A stretch of DNA of 64,000 nucleotides from an uncultured Eubacterium sp. (GCA_910589595.1 CAJUTM010000002.1:112688-176687), one strand, 5' to 3'; counted from the stretch's first letter, positions 33,529 to 43,096 are shown. The notes: a model not told the origin generated them from the sequence alone. Numbers and translations are program-made.

Positions 33529-34548
33529 TTAGCGATTGCCGTACATTTTTTCATAGTAGTCCTGATACTCTCCCGAGATAATGGTCTCCCACCATTCTCT
33601 ATTGTCGAGATACCACTGGATGGTCTTCTTAATTCCATCAGCAAAGCTTGTTTCCGGCAGCCATCCAAGTTCTTTATAAATTTTTGTCGGGTCAATGGCA
33701 TAGCGCATATCGTGTCCCTTGCGGTCGGTGACATAGGTAATCAGACTTTCCGGTTTGTTAAGTTCTTTGCATATAATTTTGACAATGTCTATATTTCTCA
33801 TCTCGTTATGTCCGCCAATATTATAAACTTCGCCTACACGTCCATTGTGAATAATTAAATCAATGGCTTTGCAATGGTCTTCCACATAGAGCCAGTCACG
33901 GACGTTCTCTCCCGTACCATAAACAGGCAGAGGCTTATCATTGAGTGCATTGGCAATCATTAGCGGAATGAGTTTTTCCGGAAAATGGTAGGGGCCGTAA
34001 TTATTGGAACAGCGGCTGATAGTAACCGGCAAATTATAAGTGCGGTGGTATGCCAGTACGAGCAAATCGGCGCCCGCTTTTGAAGAGCTGTAGGGGCTGC
34101 TCGTGTGGATTGGCGTCTCTTCCGTGAAGAAGACATCCGGTCGGTCAAGCGGTAAGTCGCCATATACCTCGTCCGTGGATACCTGATGATAGCGGGTAAT
34201 GCCGTATTTGCAGCACGCATCCATCAAGACAGCAGTACCTTTAATATTGGTATCAAGAAAAATTTCCGGATTCTCAATGGAGCGGTCTACATGGCTCTCT
34301 GCCGCAAAGTTTACGATGATATCCGGCTTCTCCTCTTCAAACAGTTTGTAAACGGCCTCACGATTTGTAATGCTCTCTTTCACGAAGCGGAAAGACGGGT
34401 TGTCCATAATGGGAGCGAGCGTCGTCATGTTTCCCGCATAAGTGAGACAATCTAAGCAGATAATACGGTAATCCGGATATTTTTTGAGCATGTAAAAGAT
34501 GAAATTGCTTCCGATAAATCCGGCGCCTCCGGTAACGATAATAGTCAT
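33529..34548 (-). CDS. rfbB: dTDP-glucose 4,6-dehydratase
   Basis: A 339-residue extended SDR with TGGAGFIGSNF at the N-terminus, the DEVYGDLP segment and YSSSKAGADLL as the YxxxK site. It oxidises and dehydrates dTDP-glucose, the second step of dTDP-rhamnose synthesis. It lies 24 bases before rfbD. Confidence 0.94.
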   Translation of the reverse strand: MTIIVTGGAGFIGSNFIFYMLKKYPDYRIICLDCLTYAGNMTTLAPIMDNPSFRFVKESITNREAVYKLFEEEKPDIIVNFAAESHVDRSIENPEIFLDTNIKGTAVLMDACCKYGITRYHQVSTDEVYGDLPLDRPDVFFTEETPIHTSSPYSSSKAGADLLVLAYHRTYNLPVTISRCSNNYGPYHFPEKLIPLMIANALNDKPLPVYGTGENVRDWLYVEDHCKAIDLIIHNGRVGEVYNIGGHNEMRNIDIVKIICKELNKPESLITYVTDRKGHDMRYAIDPTKIYKELGWLPETSFADGIKKTIQWYLDNREWWETIISGEYQDYYEKMYGNR

Positions 34549-34592
34549 AAAAATCCTCCATTTCGAGAACGCTTTTGTTCAGCGATGATTTG

Positions 34593-35489
34593 TTAGTTTA
34601 GTGTGTCCATATATTTGCCATCCAAAACATCTTTGAGGTACTTACCGTACTGATTTTTTTTCAGCACTTCATATACGGCGAGAACATCTTCGCGTTGAAT
34701 CCAGCCATTTAGATAGGCAATTTCCTCTAAACAACCAATTTTCCGATGCTGGTGGGTTTCCACTGTCTTGACAAAGTTGGTGGCGTCCACAAGGCTTTCA
34801 TGTGTTCCGGTATCAAGCCATGTAAATCCCTGTCCGAGAAGTTCAACATTAAGCGCATCCTGCTCCAGATAGATTTTGTTCAAATCCGTAATTTCCAATT
34901 CGCCCCGTTTACTTGGCTTCAGGTTTTGGGCATATTCTACGACATGATTATCGTAGAAATATAAACCAGTAACACAATAGTTGCTTTTGGGATGTTCCGG
35001 TTTTTCCTCAATCGAGACGGCTTTTCCCTCCGCGTCAAATTCTACAATACCAAAACGTTCCGGGTCGTCTACATAATATCCGAATACAGTAGCGCCATGA
35101 CCGCTTTCAGCATTGTTGACAGCAGATAAAAGGCGTTTTTTCAGACCGTGTCCGGAGAAAATGTTATCGCCTAATACCATAGCAACCGTGTCGTTTCCAA
35201 TAAACTCAGAACCGATTAAAAAAGCTTGGGCAAGTCCGTCTGGACTTGGCTGCACCGCATAGGAGAGATGAATGCCGAAGCGGCTGCCATCGTTTAGCAA
35301 TTCCTCAAATCGCGGCGTATCCTGAGGTGTAGAAATAATGAGAATATCACGTATTCCCGCATTCATTAACACGGATAGCGGATAGTATATCATCGGTTTG
35401 TCATAGATAGGTAACAGTTGTTTACTTGTCACGGTAGTTAATGGATAGAGACGTGTACCCGACCCGCCGGCTAAAATGATGCCTTTCAT
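34593..35489 (-). CDS. rfbA: Glucose-1-phosphate thymidylyltransferase
   Basis: A 298-residue nucleotidyltransferase with [16 protein letters not shown] at the N-terminus, [10 protein letters not shown] and the VLGDNIF motif. It makes dTDP-glucose from dTTP and glucose-1-phosphate. It is first in the rhamnose operon; GGAGG precedes the ATG and a promoter with a 19-bp spacer is seen at 35547-35577. Confidence 0.94.
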   Translation of the reverse strand: MKGIILAGGSGTRLYPLTTVTSKQLLPIYDKPMIYYPLSVLMNAGIRDILIISTPQDTPRFEELLNDGSRFGIHLSYAVQPSPDGLAQAFLIGSEFIGNDTVAMVLGDNIFSGHGLKKRLLSAVNNAESGHGATVFGYYVDDPERFGIVEFDAEGKAVSIEEKPEHPKSNYCVTGLYFYDNHVVEYAQNLKPSKRGELEITDLNKIYLEQDALNVELLGQGFTWLDTGTHESLVDATNFVKTVETHQHRKIGCLEEIAYLNGWIQREDVLAVYEVLKKNQYGKYLKDVLDGKYMDTLN

Positions 35490-35546
35490 TGTTTGTCCTC
35501 CATAATAAATAGTTTTCTCCTCAAAGGGATGTTCTGTTTTATAGAC

Positions 35547-35577
35547 AGTATAAAAGATGACGTTACGTCACCTGCAA
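35547..35577 (-). promoter_or_regulatory. MerR-type promoter (19-bp spacer) ahead of rfbA
   Basis: On the minus strand TTGCAG (35577-35572), a 19-bp spacer and TATACT (35552-35547). A dyad TGACGT-T-ACGTCA (35558-35570) lies within the spacer. Promoters with 19-bp spacers and a central dyad are the hallmark of MerR-family activation by DNA distortion, and a MerR-type gene lies immediately upstream on the same strand. Confidence 0.6.
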
Positions 35578-35600
35578 GAACTTTTTAAAATTTTTTTATC

Positions 35601-36791
35601 CTAATCATTTTTGGCAATAAATATGCCTGCCTCTTTTGTGACAGAAAATCCGTGTTGTACTTTCTGGCTTACATAACTGCGGAAATCACCGTATCGGTTG
35701 AGCAAATATTGATTTTGATTACCATGACAGGATAAGATGTACGAGATTAGCGGTTCCGCTTCCGTGACAAAGAGTCCGTCCTCATAATCCAGCCACTGTG
35801 TGTGCGGAAAGAGAGGCGCCAGATAGGCCCCCCCATTTTCTTTTCCAAAACGCTCATAGAGCTTGTCCGCCGACAAAACAATCCGCGAATCAAAGTCGGC
35901 GACCAGACGGCTTATCTCCTGCATATGCGCCCTGCCATAAGTGCTGGCAATAAATATGCCGTCCGGTTTTAAAACACGTTTGATTTCCTTACATACCTGA
36001 GCAATATCGCTGCAATAGAAGAGTACATGGTTTGCCAGCACAACGTCAAAGCTGTTGTCATCAAAAGGCAATGCGTCGGCGTCGGCGGCGATAAATGTAA
36101 ACCCGCTCTCAATATTATTTTCCGTGAGATTGCGCCTTGCGTCGCGCAGCATGCCATCGGATAAATCCGATAGCGTAACCGAGAGGGAGTCGGGGAGGCG
36201 GGTTTGATTTGAAGTCCAGAGAGTGCCGTCTCCGCAGCCGATTTCTAATACGGTTTCGCCGCCGCAGAAGCGGCACTGTTCATAGAGCCAGTGAAACCAG
36301 CCCTGCTTATTTAACGAATATTTATGGTGCAATTGAATGCGGGAGGAGATATTAGAAGCGTTCTGATATTGATTTTTCAGACTCTTTTCCACCGCAGTCA
36401 GATGAATCAGCTCTCTCATCTGATTCCAATCCACTTCTTTTCCGGTGCGCAGTGTGGAGGCAGTATCTTCAATGGCCTGCTCAATCAGGTGCATTTGCTC
36501 TATGCGGTCCTGAATCAGCTTCTTCTGAATGGCAAGGGAATTGAGCATAAAGTGGCAGTCAAAATTGTCCAGCGTCATCTCACGGATTTCGTTCAATGAA
36601 AAGCCGAGGTATTTGAATAACAGGATTTGCTGTAGTTTGGCAAAATCCTTTTCCGAATAAAAGCGCGCGCCGGAATCACTAACATAGGAAGGCTTTAATA
36701 TATTCTGCTGGTCATAATAGCGTATTGTGCGCAAAGTTACCTGCGCCATTTTGGCAAATTCTCCGGAGGAAAGATACGATTCCTTTTTCAT
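35601..36791 (-). CDS. MerR-type regulator fused to a SAM-dependent methyltransferase
   Basis: A 396-residue two-domain protein. Residues 1-75 form a MerR helix-turn-helix (YLSSGEFAKMAQVTLRTIRYYDQQNILKPS) with a coiled-coil region following. From about residue 180 a type 11 methyltransferase begins with VLEIGCGDGTLW and continues with PFDDNSFDVVLANHVLFY. The methyltransferase takes the place of the usual effector-binding domain. It is followed directly by the 19-bp-spacer promoter of rfbA, so it may regulate that operon. The methylation substrate is unknown, and the domain may instead sense SAM. Confidence 0.88.
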   Translation of the reverse strand: MKKESYLSSGEFAKMAQVTLRTIRYYDQQNILKPSYVSDSGARFYSEKDFAKLQQILLFKYLGFSLNEIREMTLDNFDCHFMLNSLAIQKKLIQDRIEQMHLIEQAIEDTASTLRTGKEVDWNQMRELIHLTAVEKSLKNQYQNASNISSRIQLHHKYSLNKQGWFHWLYEQCRFCGGETVLEIGCGDGTLWTSNQTRLPDSLSVTLSDLSDGMLRDARRNLTENNIESGFTFIAADADALPFDDNSFDVVLANHVLFYCSDIAQVCKEIKRVLKPDGIFIASTYGRAHMQEISRLVADFDSRIVLSADKLYERFGKENGGAYLAPLFPHTQWLDYEDGLFVTEAEPLISYILSCHGNQNQYLLNRYGDFRSYVSQKVQHGFSVTKEAGIFIAKND

Positions 36792-36885
36792 ATAAGGTAT
36801 GCTTCCTTTCGTTCTTTGTTTTATTATTATGTGTTGTCATTGTACCATGAATGCAATTGTGTTTCCATTAAAATTAGCAAAAAGA

Positions 36886-36956
36886 AAAAACAATAAGCCG
36901 GTTTCGGGCAGAACATCCGCGTGCGGAAGAAAGCTCTTCACCGGCTTATTGTTTTT
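36886..36956 (-). terminator. Strong terminator after the SpoIID-like gene
   Basis: Perfect 17-bp inverted arms (ending GCCGGT and starting ACCGGC), A-rich on one side and T-rich on the other, with a nested CCGC/GCGG stem in the loop. On the minus strand it follows the stop of the leftward gene 36965-38197 by about eight bases, and it can also work in the opposite direction. Confidence 0.85.
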
Positions 36957-36964
36957 CTGAAGTG

Positions 36965-38197
36965 TTAAACCAACTCGGCAATCCGACTGACGCCAACATA
37001 TATTTCCGAAATTTTGTACCATGTGCGCAATCCGACAATACCATCCTGTGTCAAATTGAATATCTTCTGGAATGTCCGCACTGCGTTCTCCGTCGCCGGC
37101 CCGAAAATACCATCCTCGGCAATTTTAGGAATGAGAGGATAACCGTTGGAGATGACATTGAGCTGCCGCTGCATTTGCCGCACCTTTTCTCCCGAATCGC
37201 CTTGCCGCAGTGGCGAGCCGGGGTAGGAGGAAGGAATCCCCGAAATTTCTTCGGTGGAGTTGATAAACATGGAATCTCCATAGTAGTTTCGTATAATTTC
37301 GATAGGTGTGAATCCTTGGTCGCCAAGCGCCTTAGAGCCCCACTGGCTCATCCAGTTCGGGCAGGTGACATTCCTGCCGTCGCAGTACTGGGTGAGGATT
37401 GGCTGCTCTACATTTGGCCGCGACAGGTAGTTGCTGAAAATCTCATCGACGACGCGGGATATACTGTCAAAAATATTGCGGTTCGGTATCCATTTGTGGT
37501 CGTAAGCGGTAGAGGATGTTATCGTAAAGTCATAGCCTTTGTTGCGGTACCACTCCGTGTACACGCGGTTCAGTGTAAAGGATTGGATGGCAAGGATATT
37601 TGCCTGCAAAGTTGCTTCCGGCCAGGTCGAATAGATTTCGCTGCTGGCTACGTTTTTGATGTAGTCTTTATATTTTACATAATAGTCTTTGGCGCGGGAG
37701 TCGGAAGGCGGGCCGTTGTGGACGACAATGTATTCCGGTATGACAACGCGGCTGAGCACGATTTCTCCGGTTTCTTCTACTGTCTTGATTTCATTTTCAG
37801 GAATTTTTGGCGGATAATCCCCCCATAAGGTGTGGTCGGGAATGACAAACAGCTCGGCGCTGTCCGGCTCGCCGGTTGCCACCGGAAGGAGGCTGGCTTC
37901 CTGAATGGCGGTTTGTCCCGAGAATATTTCAGCTCCGTTGATTTCTACCGTCTCAAAGCCGGGGGCGCTGATATAAATCGTATATTCCGAATAGGGCTTG
38001 TTAGCGCCTGGTTCCATACTATATTCGAGGGGAGGCGCTTCCAGTTCAATATCATTTAATTGACCTTCCTGATTTGTATTGGATTCTTCAATCGTACGTT
38101 CCGGTTCGTTTTCCGAAGTAATGCGCACGGTGGCGTCAGAAATTGGATAATTTGTATTCTCTGACACGACGTGAATATTTAATTTTCCATATTCCAT
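36965..38197 (-). CDS. SpoIID-like protein with N-terminal beta-domain and peptidoglycan-binding domain
   Basis: A 410-residue protein. Residues 1-100 read like a carboxypeptidase-regulatory/transthyretin-type beta-sandwich (LNIHVVSENTNYPISDATVRI; GFETVEINGAEIF). The middle (about 170-310) resembles a SpoIID/LytB amidase-enhancer domain (YVKYKDYIKNVASSEIYSTWPEATLQANILAIQSFTLNR). Residues 330-400 form a PG_binding_1 domain (GDSGEKVRQMQRQLN, GIFGPATENAVRTFQK). I chose the ATG at 38197 because an AGAGGA site precedes it; the longer frame from 38218 lacks one. There is no signal peptide, so localisation is unclear. It may act on spore or cell-wall material. Confidence 0.78.
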   Translation of the reverse strand: MEYGKLNIHVVSENTNYPISDATVRITSENEPERTIEESNTNQEGQLNDIELEAPPLEYSMEPGANKPYSEYTIYISAPGFETVEINGAEIFSGQTAIQEASLLPVATGEPDSAELFVIPDHTLWGDYPPKIPENEIKTVEETGEIVLSRVVIPEYIVVHNGPPSDSRAKDYYVKYKDYIKNVASSEIYSTWPEATLQANILAIQSFTLNRVYTEWYRNKGYDFTITSSTAYDHKWIPNRNIFDSISRVVDEIFSNYLSRPNVEQPILTQYCDGRNVTCPNWMSQWGSKALGDQGFTPIEIIRNYYGDSMFINSTEEISGIPSSYPGSPLRQGDSGEKVRQMQRQLNVISNGYPLIPKIAEDGIFGPATENAVRTFQKIFNLTQDGIVGLRTWYKISEIYVGVSRIAELV

Positions 38198-38265
38198 AGA
38201 TATCCTCTTTTTGGACATAGATTACTATAATATATGAAAAAAATGTGAAATGTTACGCCGGACAC

Positions 38266-38293
38266 TTGACATTTTAAAAAGAAGTTATATAAT
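38266..38293 (+). promoter_or_regulatory. Sigma-A promoter of the marR-exporter operon
   Basis: TTGACA, a 16-bp spacer and TATAAT, upstream of the regulator gene that starts at 38361. A palindrome lies just downstream. Confidence 0.8.
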
Positions 38294-38301
38294 TAACATG
38301 C

Positions 38302-38317
38302 TAATAATTAATTATTA
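38302..38317. promoter_or_regulatory. Putative MarR operator (16-bp palindrome)
   Basis: A perfect 16-bp palindrome (TAATAATT and AATTATTA halves) overlapping the transcription start region just after the -10. Its size and place are what an autoregulating MarR protein needs. Confidence 0.6.
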
Positions 38318-38360
38318 AATGATTGATTATCAGAAAACGATTGGGGAAAGGGGCAGACAA

Positions 38361-38837
38361 ATGGAGCGGGAAGAAATCCTGACAACGAGAGAAGTTACAC
38401 ACCAAATGATTGTAACAAATCAAATGCACCGGCGTACGTTGGAGTGTAATTTGGAGGGAACGGGAATTCATCGGGCGCAGCATCGTTTGCTTATGACATT
38501 GGCGAAAAAGTCTTTTGTATCGCAGGTTGAGCTTGCCCAATATTTAGAAGTATCGCCGGCGACAATTGCGGTATCGCTGAAAGCATTGAAGAAAGCAGAG
38601 TTAATTAAGAAGACAGCAAAAGAAGAAGATAACCGCATTAATTTTGTGGAATTAACAGATAAAGGGCGCAAATTGGTGGAGGATAGCTGCGGCTTTTTTG
38701 ATGCACTGGACGAACAGATGTATCAGGGATTTGAGCAGGAAGAATTGCACCAATTATATAATTTTTTTGAGCGCATGTACAATAATATGGAGCAGATGGT
38801 GAAAAAGAGATGGAAAGGAGATAGCCGTGAAAAATAG
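38361..38837 (+). CDS. MarR-family transcriptional regulator
   Basis: A 158-residue winged-helix protein with the recognition region SQVELAQYLEVSPATIAVSLKALKKAELI and wing EDNRINFVELTDKG. GGGGAAAGGGG precedes the ATG at 38361. It overlaps the first exporter gene by 11 bases, so regulator and exporters form one operon, probably derepressed by a substrate of the exporters. Confidence 0.9.
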   Translation: MEREEILTTREVTHQMIVTNQMHRRTLECNLEGTGIHRAQHRLLMTLAKKSFVSQVELAQYLEVSPATIAVSLKALKKAELIKKTAKEEDNRINFVELTDKGRKLVEDSCGFFDALDEQMYQGFEQEELHQLYNFFERMYNNMEQMVKKRWKGDSREK

Positions 38838-40593
38838 TATGAAACGATATAAAAAATATGTAAGTCCATACAAAGCTGCTTTTGTCTTAGGGCCGATTTT
38901 TATGATTGTCGAGGTTATCGGTGAAGTTGTTTTGCCGAAATTAATGTCAATGATAATTAATTATGGCTGTGGAGAAGCAGAGGGAGTAGCTGCCAAAGGT
39001 ACCGGATATATACTGGGTATCGGGGCGGTTATGCTTGTGACGGCGTTGTTTATGATGCTGGGAGGTGTTCTGGGGGCTTATTTTGCCATTAAGGCATCGG
39101 TAAATTTTGCGGCCGATTTGAGAAAAGATGTGTTTAGCAAAGTACAGAACTTCTCTTTTGCTAATATAGAAAAATTTTCTACAGGTTCATTAGTGACGCG
39201 TCTGACGAACGATATTACCAACTTGCAAAATGTTCTCGCCATGGCGCTGCGGATGATGCTAAGGGCGCCCGGTATGCTTGTTGGCGGCCTGATAATGGCA
39301 TTTGTTATGAACTGGCGGCTGGCGCTGGTGTTTTGCGTTGTCATTCCGCTGCTGCTTATTTCACTTGGACTTGTGATGAAAACGGCATTTCCGAGGTTTG
39401 ATGTCATGCAGACAAAGATAGACGGACTCAATTCGCGTATTCAGGAGAATATTACGAACCAGCGCGTTGTCAAGTCTTTTGTTCGCGATGATTTTGAAAA
39501 AGAGACATTTGAAAAGGCAAGCGAAGATTTGAAAGATAAAACGCTGCGTGCGATAAAGGTTGTTATTTTGACGATGCCGATTATGACGCTGGCGATGAAT
39601 GTCACAATCATAGCTGTCGTCTGGTTTGGCGGGCAGCAGATTCTTGTCGGTGATATGCCGGTTGGCGATTTGACGGCTTTTACTACATATGTGATACAGA
39701 TTTTGATGTCGTTGATGATGATGTCCATGATAATGATTCAGGGTTCCCGTGCCCTTGCTTCGTCCAAGCGTATTCTTGCCGTGCTGGAAACGAAAATTGA
39801 TTTGAATGACGATGAGGCGTCACAGAAAGAAAGAACGGTTGAGATTGGTAAGATAGAGTTCCGCAATGTCGGTTTCCGCTATTTCAAGAAACATAAGAAA
39901 AATGTATTACAGAATATTTCTTTTACGGCAAATCCGGGGGAGGTCATAGGAATTATCGGTTCCACGGGTTCTGGAAAAAGTTCTCTTGTACAGTTGATTC
40001 CGCGTCTTTATGACTGCGATGAGGGAGAGGTTCTTGTCGATGATGTCAATGTAAAGGAATACTCTCTGAAAAACCTGCGCAACGGCGTGGCAATGGTGCT
40101 GCAGAAAAATACATTGTTTTCCGGAAGTATTGCGGAGAATCTGCGTTGGGGGAATGAACATGCTACAGATGAAGAAGTTTATGAGGTGGCGGAAGCGGCT
40201 CAGGCAGACAGCTTTATAAGGAATTTTGAGGACGGCTATGAGCGGGAGCTCGGTCAGGGCGGCGTAAATGTTTCCGGCGGTCAGAAGCAGCGCCTGTGTA
40301 TTGCCAGAGCGCTGTTAAAGAAACCTAAAATTCTCATACTGGATGACAGTACGAGCGCAGTAGATACGGCAACTGAGGCGGAGATTAGAAAAAGTTTTTC
40401 AACTTCGCTGAAAGAGACGACAAAATTAATTATTGCACAGCGTATTTCCTCTGTGGAGAGCGCAGATTGCATTATCGTCATGGATGAGGGGCGCATTGTA
40501 GGTCAGGGAACGCATGAGGAATTGCTAAAGAATAATGAAACGTATCAGGAAATCTATTATTCCCAAAAGGATAAAGAGGAGGTGGCAGGATGA
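38827..40593 (+). CDS. ABC exporter half-transporter (heterodimeric pair, subunit 1)
   Basis: A 588-residue fused membrane-ATPase protein. Six helices (about 15-310) are followed by an ABC domain with Walker A GSTGSGKSS near residue 377, signature VSGGQKQR and Walker B ILILDDS. The catalytic acid after Walker B is Asp (LDDSTSAVD), the degenerate form typical of one subunit of heterodimeric exporters such as BmrC/D or LmrC/D. The start is GTG at 38827, where GGAG is correctly spaced. Its stop overlaps the partner gene start. Confidence 0.9.
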   Translation: MKNSMKRYKKYVSPYKAAFVLGPIFMIVEVIGEVVLPKLMSMIINYGCGEAEGVAAKGTGYILGIGAVMLVTALFMMLGGVLGAYFAIKASVNFAADLRKDVFSKVQNFSFANIEKFSTGSLVTRLTNDITNLQNVLAMALRMMLRAPGMLVGGLIMAFVMNWRLALVFCVVIPLLLISLGLVMKTAFPRFDVMQTKIDGLNSRIQENITNQRVVKSFVRDDFEKETFEKASEDLKDKTLRAIKVVILTMPIMTLAMNVTIIAVVWFGGQQILVGDMPVGDLTAFTTYVIQILMSLMMMSMIMIQGSRALASSKRILAVLETKIDLNDDEASQKERTVEIGKIEFRNVGFRYFKKHKKNVLQNISFTANPGEVIGIIGSTGSGKSSLVQLIPRLYDCDEGEVLVDDVNVKEYSLKNLRNGVAMVLQKNTLFSGSIAENLRWGNEHATDEEVYEVAEAAQADSFIRNFEDGYERELGQGGVNVSGGQKQRLCIARALLKKPKILILDDSTSAVDTATEAEIRKSFSTSLKETTKLIIAQRISSVESADCIIVMDEGRIVGQGTHEELLKNNETYQEIYYSQKDKEEVAG

Positions 40594-42470
40594 GTCAGAC
40601 AGAGAATAAAGCAAAGCAGCAGCCGGTTCCGCCAATGGGACATGGAAGAAGAGGGGGAGCGGTAAAGGGTGGTAAACCGCAGAATACAAGAGAAACCATT
40701 CATCGTCTTCTGTTCTATATGGGAAAAGATAAAGGGTGGATAGCGTTGGCTCTGTTATGTGTATTGTTGTTCAGCGCCGCCACACTGGTGGGCTCTTACC
40801 TGTTAAAACCGATTGTTGACCAAATTCGCCAATCTGCCACAGAAATCGCTGTTTTGAGAAAGAGCGGTGGGGATTGGCAGATGGCGCTTGCGGGTGGAAC
40901 CGCAAAGCTGTTAAAGAGTGTCGTTACGATGCTTCTTGTTTACGGTGTCGGTGTGCTTGCCAACTATTTGCAGCAGCGTATTATGATTGGCGTATCCCAG
41001 CGTGCCCTGATTGCGATACGCAGGGATTTATTTAATCATTTGCAGGAGATGCCGGTACGGTACTTTGACAACAATGCGACCGGTGATATTATGAGCCGTT
41101 TTACGAATGATATTGATATGATTGGCGAGTTGATGAATAATACGGTAATTCAGTTGATTTCCGGCGCGATTAGCATTGTGGGAACAATGGTCATCATGAT
41201 AAGTATTAATATATGGCTGGCGCTGATAACGATTGTGATGATACCGGTCATGGTAAAAGCAGGCGGCAGTATAGCGAAACGTAGTGCCAAGTATTATCGG
41301 GAGCAGCAGCGGGCACTCGGAGAACTGAACGGTTATATAGAAGAAATTGTAACCGGACAGAAAGTTGTCAAAGTATTCTGCCATGAAGAGAAAGCGGTTG
41401 AAGATTTTACGAAACGGAACGATAAATTGAGAGATAAGCAGATACACGCGCAGTTTTTCGGCGGTATTATGGGGCCTGTTATCGGAAATATCGGTCAGGT
41501 ATGCTATGGTCTGACTGCGGCTATCGGCGGTTTGTTCTGTTTATCCGGAAGACTTTCGATTGGCGGTCTGACGGTATTTGTCAGTTATTCCCGCCAGTTC
41601 AGCCGGCCGATTAACGAAATTTCTATGCAGGTTAATACTATCTTTTCCGCACTTGCCGGCGCCGAGCGCGTCTTTGTAGTGATGGACGAGAAATGCGAGG
41701 AAGAGGATGGAAAAGATTCACTGGAGATGAATGACGTAAAAGGCGAAGTTATTATGGAGCATGTAAATTTCGGCTACGAAGAAGAGCGGATGATTTTAAA
41801 AGACATCAATCTTTATGCTCATGCAGGCCAGAAAGTGGCGTTTGTCGGTTCTACCGGAGCCGGAAAGACTACGATAACAAATCTTCTAAATCGGTTTTAT
41901 GATATTCAGGAGGGAAAAATTACAATTGACGGTGTAGACTTGAAAAAATATAAGAAGCGAAGCCTTCGTGAAAATATTGCCATGGTATTGCAGGATACGC
42001 ATCTGTTCAGTGGAACGGTGCGAGAAAATATCCGTTATGGACGTCCGGATGCAACGGATGAAGAAGTTGAGCAGGCGGCAAAGACAGCGAGCGCACATTC
42101 TTTCATTATGCGTCTGGAAGATGGGTATGATACCGTTTTAGAGGGCGACGGCACGAATTTAAGTCAAGGGCAGCGTCAGCTTCTCAACATTGCCCGCGCG
42201 GCCATCTCCTTGGCGCCGATACTTGTTCTCGACGAGGCAACCAGCTCGGTTGATACCCGAACGGAGAGGCACATTGAACATGGAATGGAGCGTCTGATGA
42301 AAAACCGGACGACGTTTGTCATTGCTCACCGGCTGTCAACGGTGCGAAATGCCGACTGTATTATGGTTTTGGAACAGGGAGAAATTATCGAGAGGGGAAC
42401 TCACGAAGAATTACTGGAGAAAAAGGGACGGTATTACCAGCTCTATACAGGAGCTGTAGAGCTGGCATAA
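40590..42470 (+). CDS. ABC exporter half-transporter (heterodimeric pair, subunit 2)
   Basis: A 626-residue membrane-ATPase fusion. An N-terminal polar stretch precedes six helices; the ABC domain has Walker A GSTGAGKTT near residue 421, signature LSQGQRQL and Walker B ILVLDEATSSVD with the normal glutamate. With the degenerate subunit before it, this forms a heterodimeric multidrug-type exporter with one active site. The start codon overlaps the previous stop (ATGA). Confidence 0.92.
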   Translation: MSQTENKAKQQPVPPMGHGRRGGAVKGGKPQNTRETIHRLLFYMGKDKGWIALALLCVLLFSAATLVGSYLLKPIVDQIRQSATEIAVLRKSGGDWQMALAGGTAKLLKSVVTMLLVYGVGVLANYLQQRIMIGVSQRALIAIRRDLFNHLQEMPVRYFDNNATGDIMSRFTNDIDMIGELMNNTVIQLISGAISIVGTMVIMISINIWLALITIVMIPVMVKAGGSIAKRSAKYYREQQRALGELNGYIEEIVTGQKVVKVFCHEEKAVEDFTKRNDKLRDKQIHAQFFGGIMGPVIGNIGQVCYGLTAAIGGLFCLSGRLSIGGLTVFVSYSRQFSRPINEISMQVNTIFSALAGAERVFVVMDEKCEEEDGKDSLEMNDVKGEVIMEHVNFGYEEERMILKDINLYAHAGQKVAFVGSTGAGKTTITNLLNRFYDIQEGKITIDGVDLKKYKKRSLRENIAMVLQDTHLFSGTVRENIRYGRPDATDEEVEQAAKTASAHSFIMRLEDGYDTVLEGDGTNLSQGQRQLLNIARAAISLAPILVLDEATSSVDTRTERHIEHGMERLMKNRTTFVIAHRLSTVRNADCIMVLEQGEIIERGTHEELLEKKGRYYQLYTGAVELA

Positions 42471-42488
42471 AAAGCAGCGACTGAAAAC

Positions 42489-42522
42489 CGCGCCGCAGAG
42501 AACTTTAGTTCTTTGCGGCGCG
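42489..42522 (+). terminator. GC-rich hairpin after the exporter operon
   Basis: A 16-bp stem (CGCGCCGCA arm, with one G-T pair) and a two-base loop begin 18 bases after the exporter stop. The following T-tract is weak. Confidence 0.65.
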
Positions 42523-42560
42523 CAGGCGGTCTTTCCTATAAGATAAAAAATACTTGTTAA

Positions 42561-42941
42561 TTATGAAACCGGAGTTTCGTCTGCGGCGGTTGTTTCTGCT
42601 TCCTCCTCGGACTCTTCGGTTTCTTCTGTCGTTTCCTCTTTTTTCGGAGGCTGGGACAGAAGCGTCAATACTGTCATAAGAATAGAGAGAACAATTGGCG
42701 CCGCATAGACAACGTTCTGCGCTGCCTGCGATACAGTGCGGTGCGCCGTGTTAAACCATATCAGCACGGCAAAATAGACGATAAAAACAAGAGTTGCCAA
42801 TATGGATGCAAGTATCCTTGCCAATGTCTTTTTAACGCCGCCGAATTTGGAGCGGGTAATAAAATAGACGAAAAAAAAGGCAATGCAAGAATCCAAAATA
42901 CAAAAGAGAAGCATTCCGGGATTGATTGTCATTGTCATCAC
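42561..42941 (-). CDS. Small membrane protein with acidic tail
   Basis: A 126-residue protein with three predicted helices (about 9-27, 44-64 and 80-98) and a C-terminal tail almost wholly of Glu, Thr and Ala (from about residue 102). I do not recognise the family. It lies between the exporter operon and tRNA-Leu, on the opposite strand to both flanking operons. Function unassigned. Confidence 0.6.
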   Translation of the reverse strand: MMTMTINPGMLLFCILDSCIAFFFVYFITRSKFGGVKKTLARILASILATLVFIVYFAVLIWFNTAHRTVSQAAQNVVYAAPIVLSILMTVLTLLSQPPKKEETTEETEESEEEAETTAADETPVS

Positions 42942-43001
42942 CTCAACAATTTATTTCCTTATTTTGTATTGGCAAGTGCTTGCCGGTCACAAAACAAAAA
43001 A

Positions 43002-43085
43002 TGCAGGAAAAGGGACTTGAACCCTCATGGTATTGCTACCACACGGACCTGAACCGTGCGCGTCTGCCAATTCCGCCATTCCTGC
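43002..43085 (-). tRNA. tRNA-Leu (anticodon CAG)
   Basis: An 84-base class II tRNA on the minus strand. Acceptor arms GCAGGAA and TTCCTGC pair fully; the anticodon loop is TTCAGGT in a CACGG/CCGTG stem, a long variable arm follows, and the T-arm reads GGGTTCAAGTCCC. CCA is not encoded. Confidence 0.95.
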
Positions 43086-43096
43086 ATGCGAAAATT

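Noticed and set aside
37051..38059. Long open frames opposite the SpoIID-like gene (for example plus strand 36962-37828)
   Set aside because: They are antisense shadows of a gene with clear domains and a terminator; they have no ribosome sites or recognisable motifs.
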